From the NCBI RefSeq assembly GCF_011397635.1, contig NC_064761.1, positions 43,240,143 to 43,304,142 of the forward strand: a DNA stretch of 64,000 nucleotides, written 5' to 3'. The notes beneath the pieces are model-generated. The model saw only the letters and a program-made list of their open reading frames with translations. It did no database searches and was not told the DNA's origin. Shown piece by piece: positions 42,104-59,543 of this stretch (position 1 is its first letter; each line of letters begins with the position of its first letter). The stretch is from Epinephelus fuscoguttatus. Lineage: Eukaryota > Chordata > Actinopteri > Perciformes > Serranidae. Position numbers and translations under genes: made by a program.

Positions 42104-42167
42104 TTGCTTAGTCTTGTGTGTTGCCCATTGTTTAGATGAAAAATGACACAGTGAGATGTTACAAAAT

Positions 42168-48379
<6,212 letters not shown>

Positions 48380-50039
48380 TGTTAGAGAGAGTTAAACCAG
48401 CAGCTGCAGGATCGCCTGGGACTGTCTTCTTCCTGGTGAAACACTGATTATGTAATGCCTGCTCACATGTGCATTAACCCTATGATTATCAGCACACCCT
48501 GTGAGTACACACTGGCATGACAGGGCAAACTTCAGTAATGACTAATTAACACTCTGCACAAAGGTGTGTGACGTGTATTACTTGTATAACCAGCTACAGA
48601 CTCTGTAAACACAACTCTGCCATGCAGATGATAATACCTAAAGTAATAATAATAAATTATTATCTTTATTAGTATAATGGCAGTCATGCATCAGCAAAAC
48701 TAGTATCAGCTCAGAGATATAACATACAGTGTGTGTGCGATATGAGACTTGATGTTTCTAGTGTAAAGTCCAGCCGACAGGTCAAAGTGTAGTGGGAATA
48801 AATGTCACTGGTTCTTTGTGCAGGTGTGTGTAAATGAGCGTTAATAGGTCGGACCAATACAAAACTAAAGAGGCTGAAGTCTTAGAGAAATAGTAGAAAT
48901 GTAGGCTGTATGCTATAAAGTCAGTGGGGAGAAAAGGCTCCCAGAGAGTTCAGATCAAGGCCTGTTTTTGAACTGTTATTCCAATGGATTCGCTTTTATT
49001 TGTCAAAAAAGATTTTCCAATAAGAAATGTTGAGGATCATTCTACAAATTTAAATACTTTCCAAACAGTGAGATTGTGTTTTTGAAGCTACTCCCTGGTG
49101 CTCACCTTTTCAACACTTCTCTAAACTGACATTAATCAAGACAACACTGGAATACAACCAAAATCATTTATTGATTTAAACAGATTTAGAAAATCATATT
49201 TACAACTTTTGTCCACTACCTATTTGAAGAGGTAGTTTGAGCTAACAGAATACAGGTATAAAGTGACAACTGTCACGTCAGTTAAAGGTAAAATCAGAGC
49301 ACTGTGTGGTATATTGTGTAATGGTTATACTTCTTTTGTTTCATTGTTAAGAATCTGTAAAAATGACCAAGGCATGGCTTTATATGAAGATACATGGTCG
49401 TGTACATGCAGCAGAATACAGTTTTCATTCACTAGTGACAAAATCAAAGAGGCTTGTCTTTATAAATTTGATCTTTTTCCAGTGAGGATGCATACAGAAG
49501 CAAAGAGGGAACATTTTGCATCTTTAATGGCATGCTTTACTAATGTGGAGCTAATACATCAGATATGATCTAATGGATATATGAATATGTAATACAATTG
49601 CGCAGTGACAGTTTCGTGCCAAAAGGCTTCATCGAAGGTGCTCTAAAAGCTCGCCAGCTGAAACCAGGTCTACTGTCAGCGCAGGCGGAGCGCAGCCAGT
49701 GTAAGCTGAAGTCTGGCTGACCGGCGGACAGTGCGCACACGTTACCAAAACCTCGCAGGCAGGTTTCCAGAATATCAGGCACATTAACGATGCAATAAAT
49801 ACCCACAAAAACCACTATTCAATGCAACTATCTGTAATCAGCACATAAATGTATCTCTATATCGACTGTCCCGTCACATCTGATGTCAGATCAAAGGGGA
49901 TTGGCACCGTTTGGCACGTTTGGCAGGCGTAATGGAAACCCAACCTGATTTGATTAACACAGCTGCAAACTAATCACATCCCTCTCAGCCAACCACAAAC
50001 AGCCACAGCATCAGATAGGGAGTATATATTCAGCATCTG

Positions 50040-50333
50040 TCATCTTAGAAAAGTCAAAAGAAAAGAAACAGAGTGAGAGAGAAAGAGAGAGCGCGCGTGC
50101 ACGAGAGAAACGCAACATTGATTTACAATTGTGGTGACCTCCTCCCAGGCTACCTTTGCATCATCAGCCCGTGGAGGTCTGCTCCCAGTTCCGTATATTC
50201 GGACACTGTGAGCTTGGACCTCCCGGACCAAAACATCAGTTTCCTCCTGGGAGAAGTTTGGCCGTCTTTGGCCGAAAATATCTCCATACTGCTCATCCGT
50301 AGTGATCCAAGTGTCCTGAAGCCCCGACATCAA
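50040..50333 (-). pseudogene. transposon-borne Myb/SANT-like (NAIF1-type) DNA-binding ORF
   Basis: It begins MMSGLQDTWITTDEQYGDIF, whose codons come from the element's own arm, and continues RRPNFSQEETDVLVREVQAH, SVRIYGTGSRPPRADDAKVA, WEEVTTIVNQ. The F-S-x-E-E-T-x-x-L-V-x-E-V ... W-x-x-V-x-x-x-V-N pattern matches the Myb/SANT-like domain of NAIF1-type proteins, common in Harbinger-related transposons. It ends soon after the domain. Fused to element arms, so not regarded as a host gene. Confidence 0.6.
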
Positions 50334-50836
50334 AAGTTGTTTGGAAAAACGTCATTTAAACTCTGTTTTTAGCCTCACTGTAGCCTGTAGCTCTGACTGC
50401 CTCTCTGGGCACCGCGCTCATGTGTGTGCGCTTGCGCGAGACCATGAGACATGGGCACCGCCTTCATGTGTGTTCACGTGCTTTCACTGGTCTTGCGTGC
50501 AAGTGCGTGGTGCACAGAGAGGCAGTCAGAGCTACAGGCTACAATGAGGTTAAAAACAGAGTTCAAATGACATATTTCCAAACAACTTTTTATGTCGGGG
50601 CTTCAGGACACTTGGATCACTACGGACGAGCAGTATGGAGATATTTTGTGGTTTCAATTATGTGTTTTTGGACGTTTGAATCTGGGGCGCCGTCAGCCTC
50701 CATTAGGTGGAGTTGTGTTGCTACCTCCTCTCCCCTTGGATCTCCGCAAGTGATGTGAGGAACTTCACCTGAGGCTCCCTCGGCATATGGGTGAGTAGAT
50801 AATGGCTGCATTTTCATTTTTGGGTGCACTATCCCT
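50040..50836 (-). mobile_element. TTAA (Kolobok-like) family element with Myb/SANT-like ORF
   Basis: The right end TTTTGGGTGCACTATCCCT is followed by TTAA at 50837-50840. Inner arms at about 50278-50415 and 50505-50645 are reverse complements and match the arms of 43997-45135. The left outer end is not recognised; instead the Myb-like frame occupies 50040-50333. Left boundary uncertain. Confidence 0.65.
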
Positions 50837-51403
50837 TTAAGTGTTCATTGTTCAGGAGGTTTTTACCAATAGCTGAATCATCCGCAGAGGTCTCCTCCTC
50901 TCCAAAACAAACAGACCTGGTGATTTAAACCAGTAAAAACGCTGAATAAAGCATTTTCATGTAAAACAAATCAGCGTTTTTCTGATGCTGCTCGCCTCAG
51001 AGGGGCTTCTAACTTTGCCAATGCAAAAACGCAAATGGCCTATCTAAAGCCAGTGTTTGGTTTGTCTGTCCTGGGCTACTTCAGAAACACAACACTACTT
51101 TCTGTAGTAAATATAAAAAGCTCATTCTAAGGTAAGGAAAATAGAATGATTCTTATTTTCAGATGATTATACACAAAATATATATCAAAAATATAAAATA
51201 TATTCTCCTAAATCCTTCACAATATCCCCTGACCTGGACATAATGATCTCCTTTGTTTTTATATTCATTTATTGTGGTGCATAATGCTCATATGTTATGC
51301 AAACTAGTTTTCAGTTGCAAATCAAATATGTGATCTTAGAGTTAAAGGTGGAGAACGTTGATGCTTTGTGCTAATGCTGGGATGAGAAAAGGTGGAGAGC
51401 ACA

Positions 51404-54198
51404 TTAGCGAGGCACAGCTAGCATCCTGAACTCCACGGGGGAATGTGTAAAGCCCATGACTCCCTCAATGCTGGGCATCTCTCCAGGGACAGGAGAGAAG
51501 GTGAAGTGTTGGAGGAGACATGTAAACATTAGGAACAGCTCCATTCTGGCCAGGTGCTCTCCTATACACACACGTTTACCTGTGAGAAAGAAAGTCCACA
51601 GCAGCTTTGTGTTACTAGATTCATAATACACATCTTGAACTGTATGTTGGTGGTTGCAATCTCAATAACAGGGCTGCCCCCACCGAACAAGTTTCCTAGT
51701 CGACCAACAGTCGCCTGCGTGTTTACGATATGAATGTAATGATTAAATGATATATTTTGGTGGTTTGAGTTGAAGGTGTGAGAAAGAATAGTATCAGTAA
51801 CATTGTTAACACTGTGCTACATTACAGAGAAATACAAACCGTACTAATGAACCTTCATTAATATAGGCCTATATTTTATCTCCAAGTGCACGTCACACAC
51901 TGAGCGAGCCGCCTGTTAATGACGCTGTGGGCTAATGGGCATGTAGCTACTTCCATGTTTCACATGATACGTCATGTTTGTAGTCGACCAATGAAGATGA
52001 GTTTACATATCACCTTGGGTTCGTCCTTCACCTTCTCAAAATGATCCCACACTTTGGATTTCCTGCCCGACATGTTATTAACTAGCCTGTGGAATAACCG
52101 CAGGTACCAGCCCTGGAAATTAACCTGACTCTTGTCTGACTGCTGAGCGTGGACACTTCCTGTGTCTGTCCTTTCAAATTAAATCCCCTCATGGTCCAGT
52201 CATATAGGTTTGGATTTATTTTGACAAGGTGCAGCTTCAAATAGAGTTTCACATTTGTTTTCCTCTGAGACTAAGCAACCAATGAAATCATGCTGACTAA
52301 TGACCTTTCTGGTCGGCCAACATGTGGTCGACTCTCAGGGGGCAGCCCTATCCTGTCAGCTAAACAGTGTCACTGAAAGTGGAGGAATATCGAGCAAACC
52401 TGCTGAAAACGGTAAGAAGGCGTCTCTTCTGCGGAACTGTCCCTCTGAATCCAAGAAATGCTCGGGATTGAAGATATCTGGAGTCTCCCACTCGTTCTTA
52501 TCAAACAGCACGGATGAAAGGATTGTAATGATAGCTGTGCCCTGGAGAAACAGTCATGAGATGTTTATATCAGTTGTGTATAAATAATTTTCAAATTTTA
52601 CAGTTTGTCTTTCATCCCTGAGTAAATCGTCCTTTACTTTGGGTATAAAGTATCCTGCCAGTTTGGTGTCTTTACTGGCCATTTTGGGGAATCCCAGGGG
52701 AACAATATTGCCCATCCTTTGGGTCTCATGGATGACAGCGTCGGTGTAAGGCAGGTCGGGTCTGTCAGCCATGGTGGGTTGACGAGACTGTCCGATCACT
52801 CTGTCTATCTCTGCCTGGACTTTCTCTAAGTGAGGAAGCAGAGTCATTAGACACTGATGGAAAACGTGTATAATCTTTATAAGAATACTCATGTGCTAAA
52901 TATAATTAATAAGACACTAACCCTGTATCTCTGGGTAGTGCATCATGTACACAAGGGCCCAGCGTAAAGTGTTGGCACTACTTTCTGTACCAGCCTCAAT
53001 CAGGTCGAGGGTGCAAATCAGAAGGGTCTCGATGTTGAAGCCAGCCTCAGGGTCCTCCTTTTTCTGAAAGAGGCAGCAATGTTATATTATAATTATATTG
53101 TGCTGTGTTGTCATAGGCTACTGTTGGGATTCACAGGACCACAGATGATTTATCATTTGGTAAAATCATCACTGGACATTTAAAGGCTTTTTCCTCTGCA
53201 TGCTGTTTGTCTTCAAACAAAGAGAGCTATGTGACACCCATCTCCACAGGAGGTCTCACCCCACACCTCATTGAGACACAACTTGATTGGACAGGACTTT
53301 TACAGTGACATGCCTCTCTGTGATGTCACCAAACTCTGTAGAAGATCTGTTCTCTTCCTTTCAAGCCTTCTCTCTTGCTCCAGCTGTTGAACAGCTGACA
53401 CCGCTTTCCGGCTGGGCCTGGAACAGTACAGAGGCCTAGACCCTGGCTCCATAGCCCAAACCACTAAAGGGAGGGCAATTGATCACAGACTCTCTTGCAA
53501 ACACAAGGTTTGCAACTAGCTTTCCAGCAACAAGGAACTAAGTGAGTTAGCACCCAGCGTCGAACTCTGCTAAACCCTGAGCGACCAGCTTCCTCGGAGT
53601 TTCACCTTTGGAACAAATGACACAACAAAGACTGCAGCAGGAACCATCTTCCCAGCCTTCTTCTGCCAGCTAACAAAGCAGCACACCACCAAGTGACTCT
53701 TTCCTCCATCCATTCAAGGATCGGTAAAGTAACGACTGGGCATAGCTTATCACAGCTTTACAGGCTAAGCAAGACTGTTTAACTTGTTGTATGTGATTTA
53801 ATGCTGTCATTGAGTTATTGTTGTGATAGTTTGCAGTTGGGTCATTGATTAGTTGGCTTCTCCAAAGCTAAGTGTTTAATTTGCTAATACTGTTTACAAA
53901 CAGATTCTTGCACACAACTAAACAATCTCTGCACTAATCCAGACCGTTTGCAACACAAATCACATTCACATAGACTCATTAACAAATGGGCTTTCAACAG
54001 AGCTACACCCAAACAGGCATCTCAGAGTTCCCGCTTCTTTTCCTTTGTCTTTGTCCTGACCACACAGTCAGACGAACACCTCCCTCGACCTGTAGCCAGC
54101 CTTGATTCGGCCATTTTGTTAGTTCTCTGTTGTCAGCTATTTTGTTTTGTAGGACAAACGGCTCTTTGATCACCACACCCGCATTTGTCTTTCTCTTT

Positions 54199-54268
<70 letters not shown>

Positions 54269-57200
54269 CAAGCTCGTATATAGTTAGTTAGAATTTGTGT
54301 TTTGATTTGCTTTGCTAGTTTGTGAATAAATATAATTCTTTGGAATCATGCCTGCTGTCTGTTTAATGTTGCACAAGAGTGAATGAACACTATCTTGTAC
54401 ATCATTAACCATAGATGGAAAATGACATTTTAATGTAATCATTTACTATACTAGTCCATACCCACTGAGTGCACAGGTGCCCACGAACAGTTTCACATGG
54501 TGTGTGTTTGGGACACAGGTCATAGGAAACTGCAGATTAAATAGTCAACTGAACCCATTAAGAAGAGCAATGTATTCAGACAGAGTGTTTGTGAGTTTGA
54601 TAGTACGATTGCTTTATTGAAAGTACAGTAGTACCATTGCCAATAGTGGGATAGTTAGTGGGCTAAAACTGTACATTAGTAGTTGAAGTAGCATGTTGAA
54701 AGGCAGATAGTTAAAGTGTTTATATGTTGTATTGACAACGCACTGGTAGTTCACATGGGAAAGGTGCGGCTAGCCCTTGTTGCAGCAGCATACCATACCA
54801 TGCCACACCTCGCACACAGCCTTTCATTGAAGTGACCCTGCCCTTACTTACACTTGTAGCCTTAATAACACTCCCCCCGAAATTGTGAAAGAGAGGGATG
54901 ATTCTCTCTCTATGTACACGAAAATGTGTACATATCCCTCGTAATATGAAAGGCTGTGATCACATGACCAATGCAGGGAGTAAACCAGGAAGCGGTTCCA
55001 AGCAGTCTTGTAGGAAGGCAGAGTGGGGTGGTGGATGGACGGCAAAAACCCAGACTTTTCCCCTGGAGACGCGTGTGCAGAACTGTATGAACTGTGATTC
55101 ATATAAGCGAACACCGTCACCATGTTTCTTTTCCTAAACCTAACCATAATAATTTGACGTTAATTACATAACTATAAATAAATGACGTAACATAATTCTA
55201 AGGGCCCTAATTCATAGAATATCATAGTTTTGCCTTCATCATATTTTAGTTGGGCCAGTTAGCCATAAATTAGACAGTTAAGCCAAGAAATTTGATGAAA
55301 TAGCATTGTTGAGATCAGAACTGCAATGCCATTAGCGGGGTTTGATGATGCGTGTGTTGACATCGCATGCATCACGACTTCCGGTCAGCTGGAAAACGCG
55401 GAAAAATCTTTTGAAAAATTGCAAGCCCCTGCAAATTTTGGGGACTTTCGTTGAATTTGTGTTACTTAATGCGATTGCAAGAGGGACTGATTAATGATCA
55501 GTCCTTTCTAATGGATTGAGACTTGATAACCTGTTTACATGTCCTTTGCCAGGATTCCAGGAAGCCTTACTTAGATTACATGAATATCTTACCTTCTCCA
55601 TCTCTGCCAGGTACACATCAATAAAATCACGAGGGTTGTCTGGGTTCCACTCCTCCTGGTGCTTCTTCACTTCCTTTTTCAGGAAAGCCAAGATCTTGGT
55701 GTAGTTGGCGAAGACAGTCTGGTGAGGTCCTGGCAGGTATTTGAACAAGCCAGGGAAGGCATCATACAGCTGTTGGTGGGACAAAATGTCATATCAGTTA
55801 CAGACCAGCAGCACCGTTTGTTGTGAGTTTAGGCAGATCAGAAATTACCTGAGTCTGAAAGGCGCCAGCAAGCACAATTGCGTCATTATCCAACTCCAGA
55901 ACCTTGCGAAAGCTTTGATCACTGTATTCGAAGCGATGTCCGAAGACCACAGAGGCGATGATGTTACTCACTGCATTTGTTACAGTGTAGTGGGGGTTGA
56001 ATGGTCTTCCTGGAAATATGTTGAATTCAGTTCAGGTGTTGATAAATCATATGAGGATGTAAAGTCAGTCAACAGATGAATCTCTACTTGCCTTGCTCCT
56101 CTTTGAAAGCTTCACAGAGGAAGTTGTTTTCCACTTCAATGTATTTTTCCAGGGACCTGTGGCCTTCTCCAAAGTAACGCATGTGAGTGCTGGCAAACTT
56201 CCTCTGTTTCTTCCACAGGTAACCATTGCTCAAAGCTATACCTGAGGGAAACAGAACACCAGCACTCATCGATACATCAGTCTGGTGAGTTCCTCTTAAA
56301 AACACGTCTTTATAAATGTGCTTTCCAGGTCGGCCCCCTAATAGTTGACCACATGTTAGTCAACCAGAATGGTCATTGGTTGGCAAGATTTCATTGGTCG
56401 CTAAGTCTCAAAAAAAATAAAATGTATAAAATGTGAAACTCTATAAGAGGCTGCACCTGGACCATGTGGGAATTTCAAACAAGAGTCAGGTTAATCTCCA
56501 GGGCTGGTACCTGCGGTTATTCCACAGGCTAGTTAATAACATGTCGGGCAGGAAATCCAAAGTGTGGGATCATTTTGAGAAGGTGAAGGACGAACCCAAG
56601 GTGATATGTAAACTCATCTTCATTGGTCGACTACAAACATGACGTATCATGTGAAACATGGAAGTAGCTACATGCCCATTAGCCCACAGCGTCATTAACA
56701 GGCGGCTCGCTCAGTGTGTGACGTGCGCTTGGAGATAAAATATAGGCCTATATTAATGAAGGGTCATTAGTACGGTTTGTATTTCTCTGTAATGTAGCAC
56801 AGTGTTAACAATGTTACTGATACTATTCTTTCTCACACCTTCAACTCAAACCACCAAAATATATCATTTCATCATTACATTCATATCAGAAACATGCAGG
56901 AGACTAGTCCACTGATGGACCCTGATGAGGACTGCTGGACAACGAGGAAAATTCTTAGTCGGGGGCAGCCCTAGTGCTTTCATAGGGTTTATGGCCTGAA
57001 CCTGTACGTTTATTGATTGTTTTGGCTGTAAATTTGGGCATATTAACATTGATGTTTATGGGTATATACCCTGTTTTGGAGTCAGCCTGTTTTTGGCACG
57101 TCCTCTTTGGCTTCACTTTTCAGCCTCTGTGGTTGCTGGTTGGTTCACCCGTGATTCAAGTGTAGCAGATTTTTAAGTAAACATTCATTCTGTGAACACT

Positions 57201-59543
57201 ACCCCAGCGTAAAAACCTGCATTTCATATTTCAAACTTATTTGACACCAGAGCAGCGTTAGTACTTCTCCAAACTAAACCTCATGTGATCTGAATCAACT
57301 GGGGACTTTCTTACGTATCATATGGGAGTGTCCATCAGTTTAAAGTTTCTGGGTGCAATTTTAGGTGCTCAGGGCAGAACTTTAATGACACTCAAAGGCA
57401 GCTGTGGTTATCAGCATGCACTGCTGCTGAAAAGATGTTGGCAGTTAGATGGGAGCCGCCATGCAGTCTTTCTTTTCAGCAGTGGAAATACTCTTTCATA
57501 GAGATTTTATCTGTGGAGGTCTGTTTCTAGGATGAAGGGGGCAGGTTACATCATGCTTGAGCCTCGGAAGGAGGCACTCAGTTTAGCTAGAAAAATGGTA
57601 TAAATTTATATTTGTATTTTGTCTTTATTTCTACCCTATAGTGCACAATTGAGATACTTAATACATGTATGGTAGAATTTCGAGAATTTTCAAGAGAGAC
57701 CCCTGGGTACGGGGAAGGTCAGGGTTGAGGAATGATCAGCAGGTGTAGGTGTATATGTTGTGCTCCTTCTTTATGTCTGTTGCTGTCTGTCATAACATTA
57801 GAGCGACACTCGAGTCAGGTCCACAAACGGGAAGGTATGTTCACGAATAACTTTTGATAGGAAGGTGGTATAGACTTGAAACTAAGCTCTACTACCCCAT
57901 TTTTATGTCCTTCTGCGTCGATAGAGCCCACCCTCGACCTTCTAGGACGTCCGGAAGTGGGTGAACTCGACACTCAAGGAGTCAGTTCCACAAACAGGAA
58001 GGTATGTTCGCGAATAACTTTTGATATTAAGGACGTAGAGGGTTGAAACTAAGCTCTACTACCCCATTTTCGGTCCTTCTGCGTCGATAGAGCCCACCCC
58101 TGATTTTTAGGACATCGGGAAGTGGGTGAACTCGACACCTGAGGAGTCGGGTCCACAAACGGGAAGGTATGTTCCCGAATAACTTTTAAAAGGAAGGTGG
58201 TATAGACTTAAAACCAAGCTCTACCCCCATCACACGGCGAAGACAGTTGGAGAACAGTTACATACAAAATAGGATGGAGGCTTTTCCTTAGCAGATATTT
58301 TTTGTCCAAATGATGTACAGCTTTTTAGGAATCCTATTATTTCAAATGGCTTGAAAAAGTGCAAACAGCTGCTGAAAATGGGGGAAAAACCTCCCCAGTG
58401 GAACATGACCCCTCAACCTGCCGAAGTTTGGACTGAGCCTTGAATGTTCACAACATCTGGCTCCACCTCTGGATACATGAAAACACATTTGCGGTACCAT
58501 ACAGACAAGCTCTCATTCACTTGTTCACAAATACTCACCAATCCCCTTGAAGATAACATGGAAGAGAGGGACAATGGGGCGGTCAACAAAGCTGTCCAGC
58601 TGGTTAACAAGAGCCTCTTTGACCATCTTGTATCCTGAAATAAACACCGTCCTCTCGCCGCCTCTCCTCAAACTGAACACTGGACCGTACGCCTGAGCAA
58701 GCTGCATCCAAAAACAAGTTACTCATCAGGAGAGGGAATATTTCACAAAGACTGTTTTCTTTCAACATATGAACCATATACTGGATAGAAATAAATTTAG
58801 TTATTGTCAGTTGAAATGATTAAAAAGAGGGAACAAATGATCACTTCATGGAAAAGGACTAACTTTGAAGTGCTCCTCTGTGTTGGTGCAGTTTGTCTTG
58901 TTTGATACACAATTGTTGACATATAAAATAAATTATTTTCCGTGTATTAACCTGCAGTTTGTCACTGATTATTAGGCATGTTTTGAGCTTTGTAAATTGT
59001 TTCATGTTTCTCTGAAAACTAACATTTAAATCCCAATTGACAAAAAATTGTTTTAGCTTTTATACCCTTTTATATCAACAACCTTTGTAGTGATGTTTAT
59101 TACTGTTATTTGAGATTTAAATTCATTTTATACAGAGTTTACCCTCAGTGTAAAGTATCAGAATATAAAACTTTGGTTTGGGTAAAACATTAACATGCGG
59201 TGGTATCAACCCTTTGAGTTGCAATTTAATGGTGTTGTTTATTCATTGTTATTCCATCTGCCTGTCATGTTGATAAGGTTACTTTCTGCAACTCAAATTG
59301 CCGCTCAGATATTAAAGATTTGATTTATCTCTACTGGAAAACAAACGGCACTGTTCTCACCTTCTCCATAGTTTTGTAGTCGACTCCTGTAAAGATGTTT
59401 CCTAGAAAAGGCACGGCCCAGGGTCCAGGGGGAAAGCTGTGTGGCCTCCAGTTTCTGATCAAATCTGTGAGGAGTAACACAGTAAAACCCAACAACAGCC
59501 AGCTGGTGAAGTCCATACAATCAAAAAGTGCCTGAAAAATCAT
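51404..59543 (-). CDS. CYP2 gene 6: diverged cytochrome P450 family 2
   Basis: Predicted microsomal haem monooxygenase, clearly a different subfamily from genes 1-5. Exons: 59543-59361, 58701-58539, 56241-56092, 56009-55849, 55769-55593, 53063-52922, 52825-52638, 52541-52400, 51579-51404; 1,482 bp, 493 aa. Exon sizes are the classical CYP2 ones (163, 150, 161, 177, 142, 188, 142 for exons 2-8). Introns are GT-AG except intron 3, whose donor is GC (CAAG|GCAAGT). Motifs: N-terminal membrane segment, [19 protein letters not shown] helix C (125-130), ETQR helix K (359-362), haem loop FSAGKRVCIG with Cys440. Helix I reads AGTESS: the usual catalytic Thr is Ser306. Introns 2 and 8 carry inverted copies of one hAT element. 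Exon 5 ([20 protein letters not shown]) is closest to human CYP2J2 among these genes. Confidence 0.93.
51669..52350 (-). mobile_element. hAT-like element, minus copy (gene 6 intron 8)
   Basis: The ends CAGGGCTGCCCCCAC and GGGGGCAGCCCTA are inverted. The interior matches, in reverse, the element at 56326-56973, including the BED-finger-encoding stretch (reverse of CGGGCAGGAAATCCAAAGTG near 52055). No perfect 8-bp duplication was found for this copy. Confidence 0.7.
53064..55592. other. gene 6 intron 5 (2.5 kb)
   Basis: Unrecognised non-coding DNA except a (CT)n(CA)n microsatellite at about 54186-54260 and a short tract at 54448-54500 resembling 32965-33050 (ACTAGTCCATACCCA, CAGTTTCACATGG/A). 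No gene or RNA gene seen. This intron is far longer than intron 5 in genes 1-5 (about 100 bp). Confidence 0.5.
54186..54260. repeat. (CT)n(CA)n compound microsatellite
   Basis: A TC run (TCTCTCTCTCTCTC) followed directly by about 24 CA dinucleotides. The minus-strand frame [10 protein letters not shown]... through it is an artefact. Confidence 0.95.
56326..56973 (+). mobile_element. hAT element with BED-finger ORF, plus copy (gene 6 intron 2)
   Basis: It is flanked by GTGCTTTC at 56318-56325 and 56974-56981, an exact 8-bp duplication. The right end is GGGGGCAGCCCTA; the left end CAGGTCGGCCCCC is decayed. A frame at 56541-56642 reads [20 protein letters not shown], then VICKL, matching the start of a BED-type zinc finger (SKVWxxFxKxxxxxxVxCKxC) before the frame is lost. 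No transposase catalytic region; internally deleted. Confidence 0.8.
57803..58235. repeat. ~166-bp tandem repeat, 2.6 copies (gene 6 intron 2)
   Basis: The word CCACAAACGGGAAGGTATGT (with small changes) recurs at 57821, 57988 and 58153, periods of 167 and 165 bp. Each unit also carries AACTAAGCTCTACTACCCCA, TTCTGCGTCGATAGAGCCCA and GAAGTGGGTGAACTCGACAC. The third unit is truncated. Satellite-like; no known family assigned. Confidence 0.85.

Larger units (their letters stand above)
38264..42167. other. intergenic region between CYP2 genes 4 and 5
   Basis: Bases 38264-39060 are the 5' flank of gene 4 and align with 48380-49140 upstream of gene 5. Inserted between are an unrecognised AT-rich stretch (39010-39300), a (TG)n microsatellite (39309-39349) and a dispersed repeat (39350-39960). 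The homology with gene 5's flank resumes at about 40420-40600 (matching 49392-49560). Bases 40600-41600 are unrecognised. Bases 41600-42167 are the 3' flank of gene 5, with a possible ATTAAA on the minus strand at 41641-41646 and a solo Kolobok-like end at 41950-42103. Confidence 0.5.
48380..51403. other. intergenic region between CYP2 genes 5 and 6
   Basis: Bases 48380-49560 are the 5' flank of gene 5, aligned in blocks with the flank of gene 4. Bases 49570-50040 are unrecognised. Bases 50040-50836 are a TTAA-family element with a Myb-like frame. Bases 50841-51403 are the 3' flank of gene 6 with no recognised feature. Confidence 0.5.

Noticed and set aside
50040-50333. A host NAIF1-like gene
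   Set aside because: The first residues are encoded by the transposon arm and only one domain is present; better explained as element cargo.
54003-54266. A minus-strand frame starting MYMCVCVC
   Set aside because: Produced by the CA/CT microsatellite.
56433-56642. A host zinc-finger BED protein
   Set aside because: The frame covers only the beginning of a BED finger inside a hAT element with an 8-bp target duplication.
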